Below, piece by piece: positions 7,563-13,612 of a stretch of 13,770 nt of DNA. The notes under the pieces were generated by a model. It saw only the letters and a program-made list of their open reading frames with translations. It made no database searches and had not been told where the DNA came from. The position numbers and the translations under genes are program-made. Position 1 is the stretch's first letter; each line of letters begins with the position of its first letter. Origin of the DNA: Chloroflexota bacterium (GTDB lineage: Bacteria; Chloroflexota; Dehalococcoidia; GIF9; AB-539-J10); contig JADFUZ010000044.1 of NCBI GenBank assembly GCA_015222295.1, positions 1 to 13,770 of the forward strand, read 5' to 3'.

Positions 7563-7571
7563 AGTATAGCA
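7563..7571 (-). promoter_or_regulatory. Extended -10 promoter of iorA, predicting a leaderless transcript
   Basis: On the minus strand TGC (7571-7569) directly precedes TATACT (7568-7563), which matches the extended -10 pattern TGnTATAAT with one mismatch. I see no acceptable -35 at 16-18 nt, as is common for extended -10 promoters. Transcription would begin near 7556, only a few nt before the iorA ATG at 7553. No Shine-Dalgarno sequence exists in the space. Confidence 0.5.
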
Positions 7572-7698
7572 TACCCATCTGACAGCGAAGCATGCTGACA
7601 ATAGCGAACGGGCTGATGCCCCATTGACAAGAAAGCTAGGTGGAAGTGGCATGATCTCTGGACAGTCGTGAACAGCAGGAGGGAGGGCGACGATACCT

Positions 7699-7857
7699 GT
7701 GGATGACCTCACCGCCGAGCTCACGCAGAAAGACGCTCCGTGGCAGTTCATCTGGCAGCTTGCCCACGGCCCGCTGACATTCCAGAGCTTGTCAACGGAA
7801 GCACCCGGTTTCGGAATCGTAGGCACCCAAACGCCACAGAAGGAAACAGCTACCTAA
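7699..7857 (+). other. Doubtful small reading frame, possibly a remnant of a small gene
   Basis: The gap from 7554 to 7878 has one plus-strand frame that looks somewhat coding. From GTG 7699 to TAA 7857 it gives 52 aa (MDDLTAELTQKDAPWQF, and so on), with mostly G or C in third positions. AGGAGGGAGGG at 7677-7687 lies 11 nt before the GTG. The same frame is open from 7570 except for a TGA at 7669-7671, and ATG 7651 would start MISGQS before that stop. It is divergent from iorA and converges on the gene at 7879. I do not recognise the protein. It may be chance, a real small protein, or a 68-codon gene broken by CGA to TGA. Confidence 0.2.
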
Positions 7858-7878
7858 TGAGAAACAGCCCGGCGCGGG

Positions 7879-8328
7879 TCATCTGGCGCTCTTGATAGCA
7901 AGGACTATGCTACCGATGCTGCCGACCAGGAAGCCTGCGGGGCAAACAACAATCGCCATGAAAAAGAAGAACGGCTCATCTCCCAGACCAACTCTTTCCC
8001 AGAAGCCTACGCCAAACCAGCAAATGAACAGACCGTAGACAGCGTTGTGCAGGAGGACACTGACGGGAAAGGCCGCAGCGGAAGCTCCTGTCAGTATCAA
8101 GAACCTCTTGCGTATGCCTCCGAGTTCTCCCTTCACAGTCAAGAATATCAATGCCACACCCAACAAGAAGAACATGACCCCAGAAACGGCAATGAAGGCA
8201 AAACCCATGACCACTTCCCTGAACGGCGGGACGAGAAACACGCTTGCTGTCACGACGAAGGTCCCTGCTAATGCCCAGAAGATGGCCCAACTCTGCCTCG
8301 CCTTCACTCTTTCCAACTCAACTTCCAC
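7879..8328 (-). CDS. Four-helix membrane protein of unknown function
   Basis: Small integral membrane protein, 149 aa. Four strongly hydrophobic segments lie at about residues 13-35, 39-63, 77-102 and 119-145, separated by short charged loops (KGELGGIRKR, FWERVGLGDE). The N-terminus is charged (MEVELERVKARQSW) and probably cytoplasmic. I see no catalytic or metal-binding motif and cannot assign a function. The start GTG 8328 follows GGAGG with only 3 nt between, which is close, so the true start is not certain. The stop is TGA. It lies 242 nt downstream of the methyltransferase-like gene on the same strand and may be co-transcribed with it. I have the impression of similar proteins in Dehalococcoidia, but this was not checked. 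Confidence 0.75.
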   Translation of the reverse strand: MEVELERVKARQSWAIFWALAGTFVVTASVFLVPPFREVVMGFAFIAVSGVMFFLLGVALIFLTVKGELGGIRKRFLILTGASAAAFPVSVLLHNAVYGLFICWFGVGFWERVGLGDEPFFFFMAIVVCPAGFLVGSIGSIVLAIKSAR

Positions 8329-8570
8329 CCGCCTCCGGGATTCCCATCCATCTTGAGGTCTTACTCATGTGGTCACGACACGTATCGCTGTGTTTCTCAA
8401 GCAAGAAGCGTTCTTCGGGAATTGCAGGAACGGGCAATGGAAGGACTGCAGACACGACAGGGCAACAGGCAGCAAAGTATAGAGCACCAGATTTCAGGTA
8501 TTTCACAGACCTATCTCAAGGGCTGGCACGAGTCCCCTATTTCCTTTCTCTTTGCGGTCTGCTTCCGCGC

Positions 8571-9119
8571 TCAACCTTTTGTCAGGAAATACCTGGACAC
8601 TCTCTTCATGTAGTCCACATACTCCTGACCGAATCTCTCGACATTCCGCTTCTCTTCATTCAGAACCACGAAGTGACTCAGGCCGACGTACAGGATGAAG
8701 TAGACCCAGAGGACTGCGTATAGATTTGATGCCGCATTCCATCCCGCCACCACCACACCAAGGAGGCAGATTATGCCCGCCAGGACATGAGAGTGGCGGC
8801 TGACGCCATAGATGCCCCAGTCGACGACGGCCTTCTTCTTCTCGGAATGTTCCCTCATAGCGAAGTAGCCCAGAACAAACACCACTTGCCCAAGGATGAT
8901 GATGCTAATTCCAATCCAGAAGGCCGGATTGATGCTGAACGGCACAAACCACGTCAGCACCCAGCCAACAATGAGACTCACCCAGAAGGCCATCACCCAT
9001 GATCTACCGGGGCCGGGGCTGGTCATCCTCTTCGCTCCTATGATGAAGTAGAGAAGCCAGCTGATAAGAAACCACAGTACGTTGAGATAGAAGAGCCTGA
9101 AGTACCAAGCTGTTGCCAT
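8571..9119 (-). CDS. Isoprenylcysteine carboxyl methyltransferase-like membrane protein
   Basis: Membrane methyltransferase-like protein, 182 aa, with about five hydrophobic segments. The start ATG 9119 has AGGAGG 7 nt upstream. An earlier in-frame ATG at 9146 has AGGAGG only 1 nt away, so I reject it. The C-terminal half has the family pattern: DWGIYGVSRHSHVLAGI (a glycine-tyrosine/arginine-histidine region corresponding to the ..GPYryvRHPxY.. AdoMet-binding motif), then an aromatic helix, then LNEEKRNVERFGQEYVDYMKRVSRYF, which closely matches the E-E..L...FG.eY..Y...V.RF signature of ICMT/PEMT-type enzymes. Here RHSH replaces the common RHP(Q/M)Y, so cofactor contacts may differ. The substrate is unknown in bacteria. 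A divergent promoter lies upstream. Confidence 0.8.
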   Translation of the reverse strand: MATAWYFRLFYLNVLWFLISWLLYFIIGAKRMTSPGPGRSWVMAFWVSLIVGWVLTWFVPFSINPAFWIGISIIILGQVVFVLGYFAMREHSEKKKAVVDWGIYGVSRHSHVLAGIICLLGVVVAGWNAASNLYAVLWVYFILYVGLSHFVVLNEEKRNVERFGQEYVDYMKRVSRYFLTKG

Positions 9120-9172
9120 TTGTTCCCCTCCTTTTCCTGGTTGCATTCCTCCTTCGGGCTCAGGAGAGCACC

Positions 9173-9202
9173 AATATATCGCCTACCGGCAAGCAAGGTC
9201 AA
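9173..9202 (-). promoter_or_regulatory. Promoter of the ICMT-like gene
   Basis: On the minus strand TTGACC (9202-9197) and TATATT (9178-9173) are 18 nt apart, each with five of six consensus bases. Transcription would start near 9166, leaving a leader of about 46 nt that ends in AAGGAGGGG before the ATG at 9119. It is back-to-back with the plus-strand promoter at 9229-9256. Confidence 0.55.
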
Positions 9203-9228
9203 CAGGCCTCCGTAGAGTCAAGGATGTA

Positions 9229-9256
9229 TTGACATAGAGGCGGACTGTGCCATATT
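9229..9256 (+). promoter_or_regulatory. Promoter of the GyrI-like gene
   Basis: A perfect TTGACA at 9229-9234 is followed after 16 nt by CATATT (9251-9256). TATTTT, with an 18-nt spacer, is an alternative -10. The start point would be near 9263. This is just before the 17-bp palindrome and about 50 nt before the ATG at 9316. Confidence 0.5.
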
Positions 9257-9276
9257 TTTGCCCTGTGCAACCGCTA

Positions 9277-9293
9277 CGAGCCAGTCTGGCTCG
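9277..9293. promoter_or_regulatory. 17-bp palindrome, candidate operator
   Basis: CGAGCCAG-T-CTGGCTCG is a perfect inverted repeat with 8-bp arms around one central base. It lies between the predicted transcription start (about 9263) and the ribosome site at 9304-9308 of the GyrI-like gene. In DNA this fits the binding site of a dimeric repressor. In RNA it would form a 7-bp stem with a 3-nt loop. Confidence 0.45.
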
Positions 9294-9315
9294 ATGACTA
9301 TCTGGAGGTGACGAA

Positions 9316-9351
9316 ATGGACGAGATAAGTGTTGTTGAGATCGAAGCGTAG
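9316..9351 (+). other. Interrupted 5' end of the GyrI-like gene (ATG to in-frame TAG)
   Basis: ATG 9316 has an ideal ribosome site, GGAGG at 9304-9308 with 7 nt spacing. The frame reads MDEISVVEIEA and then TAG at 9349-9351, followed in the same frame by VVVGMRKRGEYADI and the rest of the protein. A Gln (CAG) at the stop position would restore a normal N-terminus for the family. It is either a nonsense mutation, a sequence error, or a stop that is read through or followed by reinitiation. Confidence 0.75.
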
Positions 9352-9786
9352 GTGGTTGTTGGTATGCGCAAGCGCGGTGAATATGCAGACATAGCGGCAA
9401 TGATACCGAAAGTCTGTCAATTCGCAGTGCAGAAGGGGGTCCAGATTCAGGGACGGCCGACTTTCGTTTGCCATGAGATGGGGGCCGAAGAAGCCATGAA
9501 GGCGGACAAGGAAGGAACTGCGGATGTCGAGGTTGCCGTGCCAGTTTCTGGAAGGGTAGAAGGCAGTGATGAGGTCAGCTGTTATGAGTTAGCCGGTGGG
9601 AAAATGGCGAAGACCGTCCACAAAGGACCCTATCAGGACTGTGGACCGATTTATGAGAATCTCTTTGCCTGGCTTGCGGAGAACGGCAAGGAAATAGCGG
9701 GACCAACCAGAGAAGTATACCTGAATGACCCTAACGAAGTCCCTCAAGCGGAGATCTTGACTGATATGTACGTACCGATAGAATAA
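9352..9786 (+). CDS. GyrI-like / AraC-type effector-binding domain protein (N-terminus cut off by TAG)
   Basis: Stand-alone GyrI-like small-molecule-binding domain (the SOUL/BacR-like fold of AraC-type effector domains), 144 aa from the GTG that directly follows the in-frame TAG. It would be 156 aa from ATG 9316 if the stop were read. Family features are VVGMRKRGEYADIAAMIPKV (first strand and helix), AVPVSGRVEGSDEV, the LAGGKMAKTVHKGPYQDCGPIYENLFAWLAENG segment, and the end REVYLNDPNEVPQAEILTDMYVPIE. There is no DNA-binding domain, so alone it is a ligand sequestration or sensor protein rather than a regulator. The GTG has no good ribosome site; the strong one is at 9304, before ATG 9316. The body is intact and looks recently functional. 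It may be a fresh pseudogene, or be expressed by reinitiation. Confidence 0.8.
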   Translation: MVVGMRKRGEYADIAAMIPKVCQFAVQKGVQIQGRPTFVCHEMGAEEAMKADKEGTADVEVAVPVSGRVEGSDEVSCYELAGGKMAKTVHKGPYQDCGPIYENLFAWLAENGKEIAGPTREVYLNDPNEVPQAEILTDMYVPIE

Positions 9787-9806
9787 ACGGCCGGCAGTCC
9801 GGCCAG
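9787..9806 (-). terminator. Hairpin, probable terminator for the tRNA-Ala transcript
   Basis: GGCCGG (9789-9794) and CCGGCC (9799-9804) form a 6-bp stem, or 7 bp with a wobble pair, around a 4-nt loop. Read on the minus strand, the stem is followed by GTTTATTCT, a moderately T-rich tail, so it can end transcription from tRNA-Ala. On the plus strand it begins 2 nt after the GyrI-like stop but has no T-run. Confidence 0.45.
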
Positions 9807-9880
9807 GTACTCACCCCGCCAAGTCAGGCTGCACGTTTCGTCAATGCCCTCTTCGTGGCAGCACATCTTGATACGCGGAT

Positions 9881-9954
<74 letters not shown>

Positions 9955-9968
9955 AGAAGCAGGCAGCT

Positions 9969-9996
9969 ATTATACCAGACTATGCGGCGGCGACAA
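9969..9996 (-). promoter_or_regulatory. Promoter of tRNA-Ala
   Basis: On the minus strand a perfect TATAAT (9974-9969) lies 14 nt before the tRNA 5' end, with TTGTCG (9996-9991, four of six) 16 nt upstream of it. The sequence CGCCGCCGC in the spacer is GC-rich, which is not unusual for stable-RNA promoters. Confidence 0.65.
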
Positions 9997-10084
9997 CAGG
10001 TCCCGTTCACACTCTACCACAGGCATGGATATGTCTGATACGACAATGATCCTCCCCGAAAGTTCCCTTTCGTCCTGGTTGTAG

Positions 10085-10090
10085 TATAAT
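10085..10090 (+). promoter_or_regulatory. Possible -10 box upstream of ccdA
   Basis: A perfect TATAAT on the plus strand, 125 nt before the ccdA start. The best -35 I see (TTCCCT, 10063-10068, 16-nt spacer) matches only three of six bases. It would give a leader of about 118 nt for the ccdA-tlpA-degV operon, in which I recognise no known RNA element. Confidence 0.3.
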
Positions 10091-10215
10091 GGCAGCTTAA
10101 TGTTGATTGGCAGGGGCTGTTTCTCACAACCACTTGTTCCCTGGAGTACTGTGAAGAGTGTCCTTGACAACCAAGAACCAGCGCAAATCGTGATAGACAC
10201 CAGTGTGACACGTAG

Positions 10216-10902
10216 ATGCCAAACGTAACTCTTCCCATCGCTTTCGGTCTGGGAGTAGCCTCGTTCGCTTCTCCTTGCGTCGTGCCGTTGGTTCCAGTGT
10301 ACCTGGCTAACATAGCGGGCGTGTCCGCGCTCAGTCCTGAGCTGTCGAGCCGGAGACATATTGTTTTCAACACCCTCTTTTTTGTTGCTGGTTTTTCCCT
10401 GGTTTTCATCGCCCTTGGAACGGTCCTGAACCTGGTCGTGGCCAACATACCCATGGACGTGAAACAGACTATCTCCGGATCATTATTGATCGTATTCGGT
10501 TTGTTCCTGTTCGCCGCAACCAGAATCCCTTGGCTCAATTACGAGAAGCGCATGAGCTTCAATCAGGCCAGAGGCTCAGGATACGTGAGGTCCCTATTGG
10601 TGGGGGCCATTTTCTCCATCGGCTGGACTCCCTGCATCGGGCCAATAATTGGAGGCGTACTGGCCATGGCTTCATATGGAGGCGATGTCTGGCAGGCAAT
10701 TCCTCCCCTGACCGCATACTGCGTGGGGCTGGGGCTGCCTTTCATTGTCATAGGATTGCTTCTCGGCACCGAGAAAGCCACTCGCGCCATCAGATGGCTT
10801 AGCCGTCATGCCGTGGTTACGTCAGCGGTAAGCGCAGCTCTATTGGTCATCATAGGAGTTCTCATGCTGACAGGTAATCTGGGAGCCATGGGCAATCTGT
10901 GA
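10216..10902 (+). CDS. ccdA: Cytochrome c biogenesis / thiol transport protein CcdA
   Basis: Six-helix membrane protein of the CcdA/DsbD-beta family, 228 aa. It carries electrons from cytoplasmic thioredoxin across the membrane to external thiol proteins. Both catalytic motifs are present: FASPCVVPLVPVYL (Cys21, helix 1) and GWTPCIGPIIGG (Cys139, helix 4). Hydrophobic segments are at about residues 6-33, 48-75, 84-102, 122-150, 160-182 and 201-223. The start ATG 10216 directly follows an in-frame TAG and has no visible Shine-Dalgarno sequence, so initiation is unusual. No later start is compatible with helix 1. The next gene, a TlpA-like lipoprotein, begins 16 nt after the stop and is the natural electron acceptor. 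Role: cytochrome c maturation or maintenance of extracytoplasmic reduced thiols. Confidence 0.94.
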   Translation: MPNVTLPIAFGLGVASFASPCVVPLVPVYLANIAGVSALSPELSSRRHIVFNTLFFVAGFSLVFIALGTVLNLVVANIPMDVKQTISGSLLIVFGLFLFAATRIPWLNYEKRMSFNQARGSGYVRSLLVGAIFSIGWTPCIGPIIGGVLAMASYGGDVWQAIPPLTAYCVGLGLPFIVIGLLLGTEKATRAIRWLSRHAVVTSAVSAALLVIIGVLMLTGNLGAMGNL

Positions 10903-10918
10903 AGGAGAATCGCAACAA

Positions 10919-11470
10919 ATGACCAAGAACAAACCAAGAAGCCACTCCCTAGCAATGAGCTTGCTCGTCGGTTTGTGCGCCCTAAGCGGGAGTAACGTTG
11001 GCTGTAGCTCTTCCGGGTCGTCCAGCACAGCCGAGGAATTGGGCCTGATACCGGTGGAGATCGCCGCTCCGGACTTCACGCTCCCCACCTTGCAAGGTCC
11101 AGACATAACTCTGTCGGACTTGCACGGAACCTCAGTTGTTCTCAACTTCTGGGCCATCCAGTGTCCTCCCTGCAGGATGGAACTCCCCTACTTTGACTCG
11201 GCAGCTAAGGAATACGCCGGTGAAGTAGCAGTCCTCGCTGTTGACATACAGGACAGCCTGGCGAATCTGAAGCAGTTCTTTGGCGACAACACACTGGATT
11301 TCATCGTGGTCCTTGACGGGAATGGTAGCGTTGCCTCAAACTATTCTATACGATACACTCCCTCCACCTTCTTCATAGACAGTGAGGGCATCATTCGCTA
11401 CGTCAAGGTAGGGCCATTTGCCGACGAGAAGGAACTGCAAGAAAGCATACATGCACTACTGAACGAGTGA
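10919..11470 (+). CDS. TlpA/ResA-like thioredoxin-fold lipoprotein
   Basis: Membrane-anchored thiol-disulfide oxidoreductase acting outside the cytoplasm, 183 aa. The basic N-terminus (MTKNKPRSHS) leads into a hydrophobic segment and the lipobox NVGC (Cys29), followed by a serine-rich linker, so it is a predicted lipoprotein. The AlkC/TSA-thioredoxin core starts at IAAPDFTLPTLQG (48-60). The active site is FWAIQCPPC with Cys82 and Cys85, and the cis-proline is Pro148 in RYTPSTFFID. CPPC is less usual than the CEPC of ResA. AAGGAG precedes the ATG with about 11 nt spacing. It sits between ccdA and degV with 16-nt gaps on both sides, so it is in the same operon. It most likely receives electrons from CcdA to reduce apocytochrome c haem-binding cysteines or other exported thiols. 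Confidence 0.93.
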   Translation: MTKNKPRSHSLAMSLLVGLCALSGSNVGCSSSGSSSTAEELGLIPVEIAAPDFTLPTLQGPDITLSDLHGTSVVLNFWAIQCPPCRMELPYFDSAAKEYAGEVAVLAVDIQDSLANLKQFFGDNTLDFIVVLDGNGSVASNYSIRYTPSTFFIDSEGIIRYVKVGPFADEKELQESIHALLNE

Positions 11471-11486
11471 ACCAAGGAGGAGTCAC

Positions 11487-12329
11487 ATGACTGTAGGAGT
11501 TGTAACCGATAGCACGTCCGACATTCCCGTTGAGGTAGCCCAAGAACTGGGAATCACAGTGGTGCCCCTCTATATCCACTTCGGCAACGAGGTATTTCAG
11601 GACGGAGTCGACCTCGACGCTGATGAGTTCTACCGCAGGCTGGAGACGGAGCCCAAGCTTCCCAAGACATCAGCACCCTCTTCAGGAACATTCATAGAAA
11701 CCTATGAAAGGCTCGCGGCGGAAACCGATGAAATCATATCTCTCCACATCTCCACCAGGCTCAGCGCCACATATAACTCGGCACTCGTAGCCAAGGAAGG
11801 CACCAGAGCGGACTGCCACATAGAGGTTGTGGATTCCCTGTCAACGTCCATTGGCCTGGCTCTCCTGGCCATAACCGCTGCCAAGGAGGCTCTGACCGGA
11901 GCCAGCCTGGAGCGAATTACAGCTACCGTTAACGAGTCAATCCCCAGGACACACTACTTCGGTATGTTGGATACGCTGCAGTACCTGTACAAAGGGGGGC
12001 GAATCGGCAAAGCACAGACCTTCTTGGGCTCAATGCTGAATGTGAAGCCATTGCTGACCCTTCGCGACGGAGAGGCATATCCGGTGGAAAGAGTGCGCGG
12101 TCGACCCAGAGCGCTAGACCGGCTATGCGAATTGGTGGAGAGGTACCCCAACATCAAGGAACTGGCCATAGCGGACACCACAACCCCCGAGGATCTGGAA
12201 ACATTGGCCGTGCGCTTGTCAGCTTTATTCCCACGTGAGCAGACCTATAGATCCAGGTGTGGGTCAACCATGGGAACATATTTAGGCCCAGGCGCGCTGA
12301 CTGTAGCTCTGATTGAAGAGGCCGTGTAA
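11487..12329 (+). CDS. DegV family fatty-acid-binding protein
   Basis: DegV/FakB-type lipid-binding protein, 280 aa, full length and cytoplasmic. The family binds a single fatty acid; in Firmicutes FakB proteins present it to the kinase FakA for phosphorylation. Motifs are VTDSTSDIP at 6-14, KTSAPSSGTF at 60-69 (carboxylate-binding Ser/Thr loop), STRLSATYNSA at 89-99, VVDSLSTSIG, and RGRPRALDRL in the second domain. The ribosome site GGAGG lies 7-8 nt before ATG 11487. It follows the TlpA-like gene by 16 nt, probably within one operon, although a functional link to thiol chemistry is not evident. It ends 38 nt before the convergent fabF stop. No FakA-like kinase is in view. The exact physiological role is unknown. 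Confidence 0.93.
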   Translation: MTVGVVTDSTSDIPVEVAQELGITVVPLYIHFGNEVFQDGVDLDADEFYRRLETEPKLPKTSAPSSGTFIETYERLAAETDEIISLHISTRLSATYNSALVAKEGTRADCHIEVVDSLSTSIGLALLAITAAKEALTGASLERITATVNESIPRTHYFGMLDTLQYLYKGGRIGKAQTFLGSMLNVKPLLTLRDGEAYPVERVRGRPRALDRLCELVERYPNIKELAIADTTTPEDLETLAVRLSALFPREQTYRSRCGSTMGTYLGPGALTVALIEEAV

Positions 12330-12332
12330 CGC

Positions 12333-12348
12333 CAGAGACACCGCTCTG
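12333..12348. other. Short hairpin between convergent degV and fabF
   Basis: CAGAG (12333-12337) and CTCTG (12344-12348) make a 5-bp stem with a 6-nt loop in the 38-nt gap between the two converging stops. There is no T-run on either side, so a terminator role is only a guess from its position. Confidence 0.2.
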
Positions 12349-12367
12349 CGGGAAGAAACGAACCAGG

Positions 12368-13612
12368 CTAGTCTGCGACCTTTCGGAAGACGAGCACCGC
12401 GTTGGAGCCACCAAAACCAAAGGAGTTGGAGATAGCCGTGTTGATCTCCGCGGTTCTGGCCACATTCGGCACGTAGTCCAAGTCGCATTCAGGGTCCGGC
12501 GTCACGTAGTTTATGGTGGGGGGAATCAGGCCGTCCCTCATAGCAAGGATAGTGAAAATGGCTTCCACAGTCCCTGCCGCCGCCAACAAATGGCCAATCA
12601 TAGACTTATTGGAGCTTATAGGCACTTTCTCACTGCATTCCCCCAGACCGCGCTTTATCGCCTTGGTCTCAGCCCTGTCATTGCTTCTGGTGGAAGTGCC
12701 GTGAGCATTGACATAGTCAACTTCACTCGGGAGAACTCCAGCATCCTCTAAGGCTAATTGAATACATCTGCCCTGGTTTTCCCAATCAGGGTCCGTTATG
12801 TGATAGCCATCAATGTTGCAGCCATACCCCACCAGTTCAGCATAGATCCTGGCTCCCCGCTTTCTGGCCAACCCGAGTTCCTCCAGAATCACGGTTCCAC
12901 CACCCTCTCCAATCACGAAACCGTCCCGGTCCTTGTCAAAGGGGCGCGATGCCTTCTCTGGCTCATCATTCCTGCAGGATACAGCCCCCATTCTGCCCAA
13001 CCCGCCAATGCCCACCGCGAGAATGTAGGCATCGCTCCCTCCAGCAATCATGGCATCTGCCTGCCCATACTGAATATGCCGGAAGGCATCGCCGATGGCA
13101 TCACTGCCGGTGGCGCAGGCTGTGACCACACACTTGCTCGGCCCTCTGGCGCCAAAAGCCATCGCGATTTCCGCCGCCGCCATATTCGGTATGAATGCCG
13201 TGATGAAGAAGGGGGAAATCCTATCAGGTCCCTCATCTCGCAGAGCAAAGAGGGTGTTCTCGTAGGTCTTCATGCCACCAACACACGTGCCCTGCACTAT
13301 TCCTATTCTACTGGCGTTGCTGTCATTTATAACCATCGTGGCATCATCCAGCGCCATACGGGTAGCGGCCAGGGCATAGTGAATAAACGGGTCCGTCCTT
13401 CTGATTTTCTTCTTCTCGAGGAAGTCCTCCGCGTGGAAATCCTTAAGCTCAGCAGCAATCTGCGTCTTGAGGCCAGAGGCGTCGAACTTCGTGATCCTCG
13501 CCACTCCGGATTTGCCCTGACACAGCTTACGCCATGATGGTTCAACACCCGTGGCCAGGGGCGTCACAGCGCCAAGGCCCGTAACAACTACTCTTCTCTT
13601 TGTCTGCATCAT
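12368..13612 (-). CDS. fabF: 3-oxoacyl-[acyl-carrier-protein] synthase II
   Basis: Beta-ketoacyl-ACP synthase of type II fatty-acid synthesis, 414 aa, full length. It condenses malonyl-ACP with an acyl-ACP in the cytoplasm. The thiolase-fold motifs are complete: VVTGLGAVTPLA at 9-20, VTACATGSDAIG with the nucleophile Cys166, NAHGTSTRSND with His304, NKSMIGHLLAAAG with Lys336 and His341, and the C-terminal NSFGFGGSNA loop at 396-405. The Cys-His-His triad marks FabF/FabB rather than FabH. The start ATG 13612 overlaps the acpP stop in an ATGA arrangement, and no strong Shine-Dalgarno is present, which indicates translational coupling to acpP. A second ATG follows immediately. The stop is TAG. 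Convergent with degV. Whether it is the housekeeping enzyme or part of a special lipid cluster cannot be told from this window. Confidence 0.95.
   Translation of the reverse strand: MMQTKRRVVVTGLGAVTPLATGVEPSWRKLCQGKSGVARITKFDASGLKTQIAAELKDFHAEDFLEKKKIRRTDPFIHYALAATRMALDDATMVINDSNASRIGIVQGTCVGGMKTYENTLFALRDEGPDRISPFFITAFIPNMAAAEIAMAFGARGPSKCVVTACATGSDAIGDAFRHIQYGQADAMIAGGSDAYILAVGIGGLGRMGAVSCRNDEPEKASRPFDKDRDGFVIGEGGGTVILEELGLARKRGARIYAELVGYGCNIDGYHITDPDWENQGRCIQLALEDAGVLPSEVDYVNAHGTSTRSNDRAETKAIKRGLGECSEKVPISSNKSMIGHLLAAAGTVEAIFTILAMRDGLIPPTINYVTPDPECDLDYVPNVARTAEINTAISNSFGFGGSNAVLVFRKVAD

Noticed and set aside
7569..7630. Imperfect repeat GTCA-ATGGG upstream of iorA (7569-7585 and 7612-7630)
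   Set aside because: Short, with insertions and mismatches; likely chance.
7554..7826. Upstream extension of iorA by 91 codons
   Set aside because: Family N-terminus starts at ATG 7553; the extension lacks recognisable sequence and contains the probable promoter.
8318..8506. 62-codon minus-strand frame between the two membrane-protein genes, with TATACT at 8476-8481
   Set aside because: Overlaps the start of the gene at 8328 in another frame, no family resemblance, and no -35 to support the -10. The gap 8329-8570 shows nothing else.
10164..10169. Perfect TTGACA upstream of ccdA
   Set aside because: No acceptable -10 at 16-18 nt; the nearest AT-rich hexamer is more than 20 nt away.
12758..13537. 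259-codon plus-strand frame opposite fabF
   Set aside because: Antisense shadow of FabF, whose catalytic Cys-His-His residues are all present.
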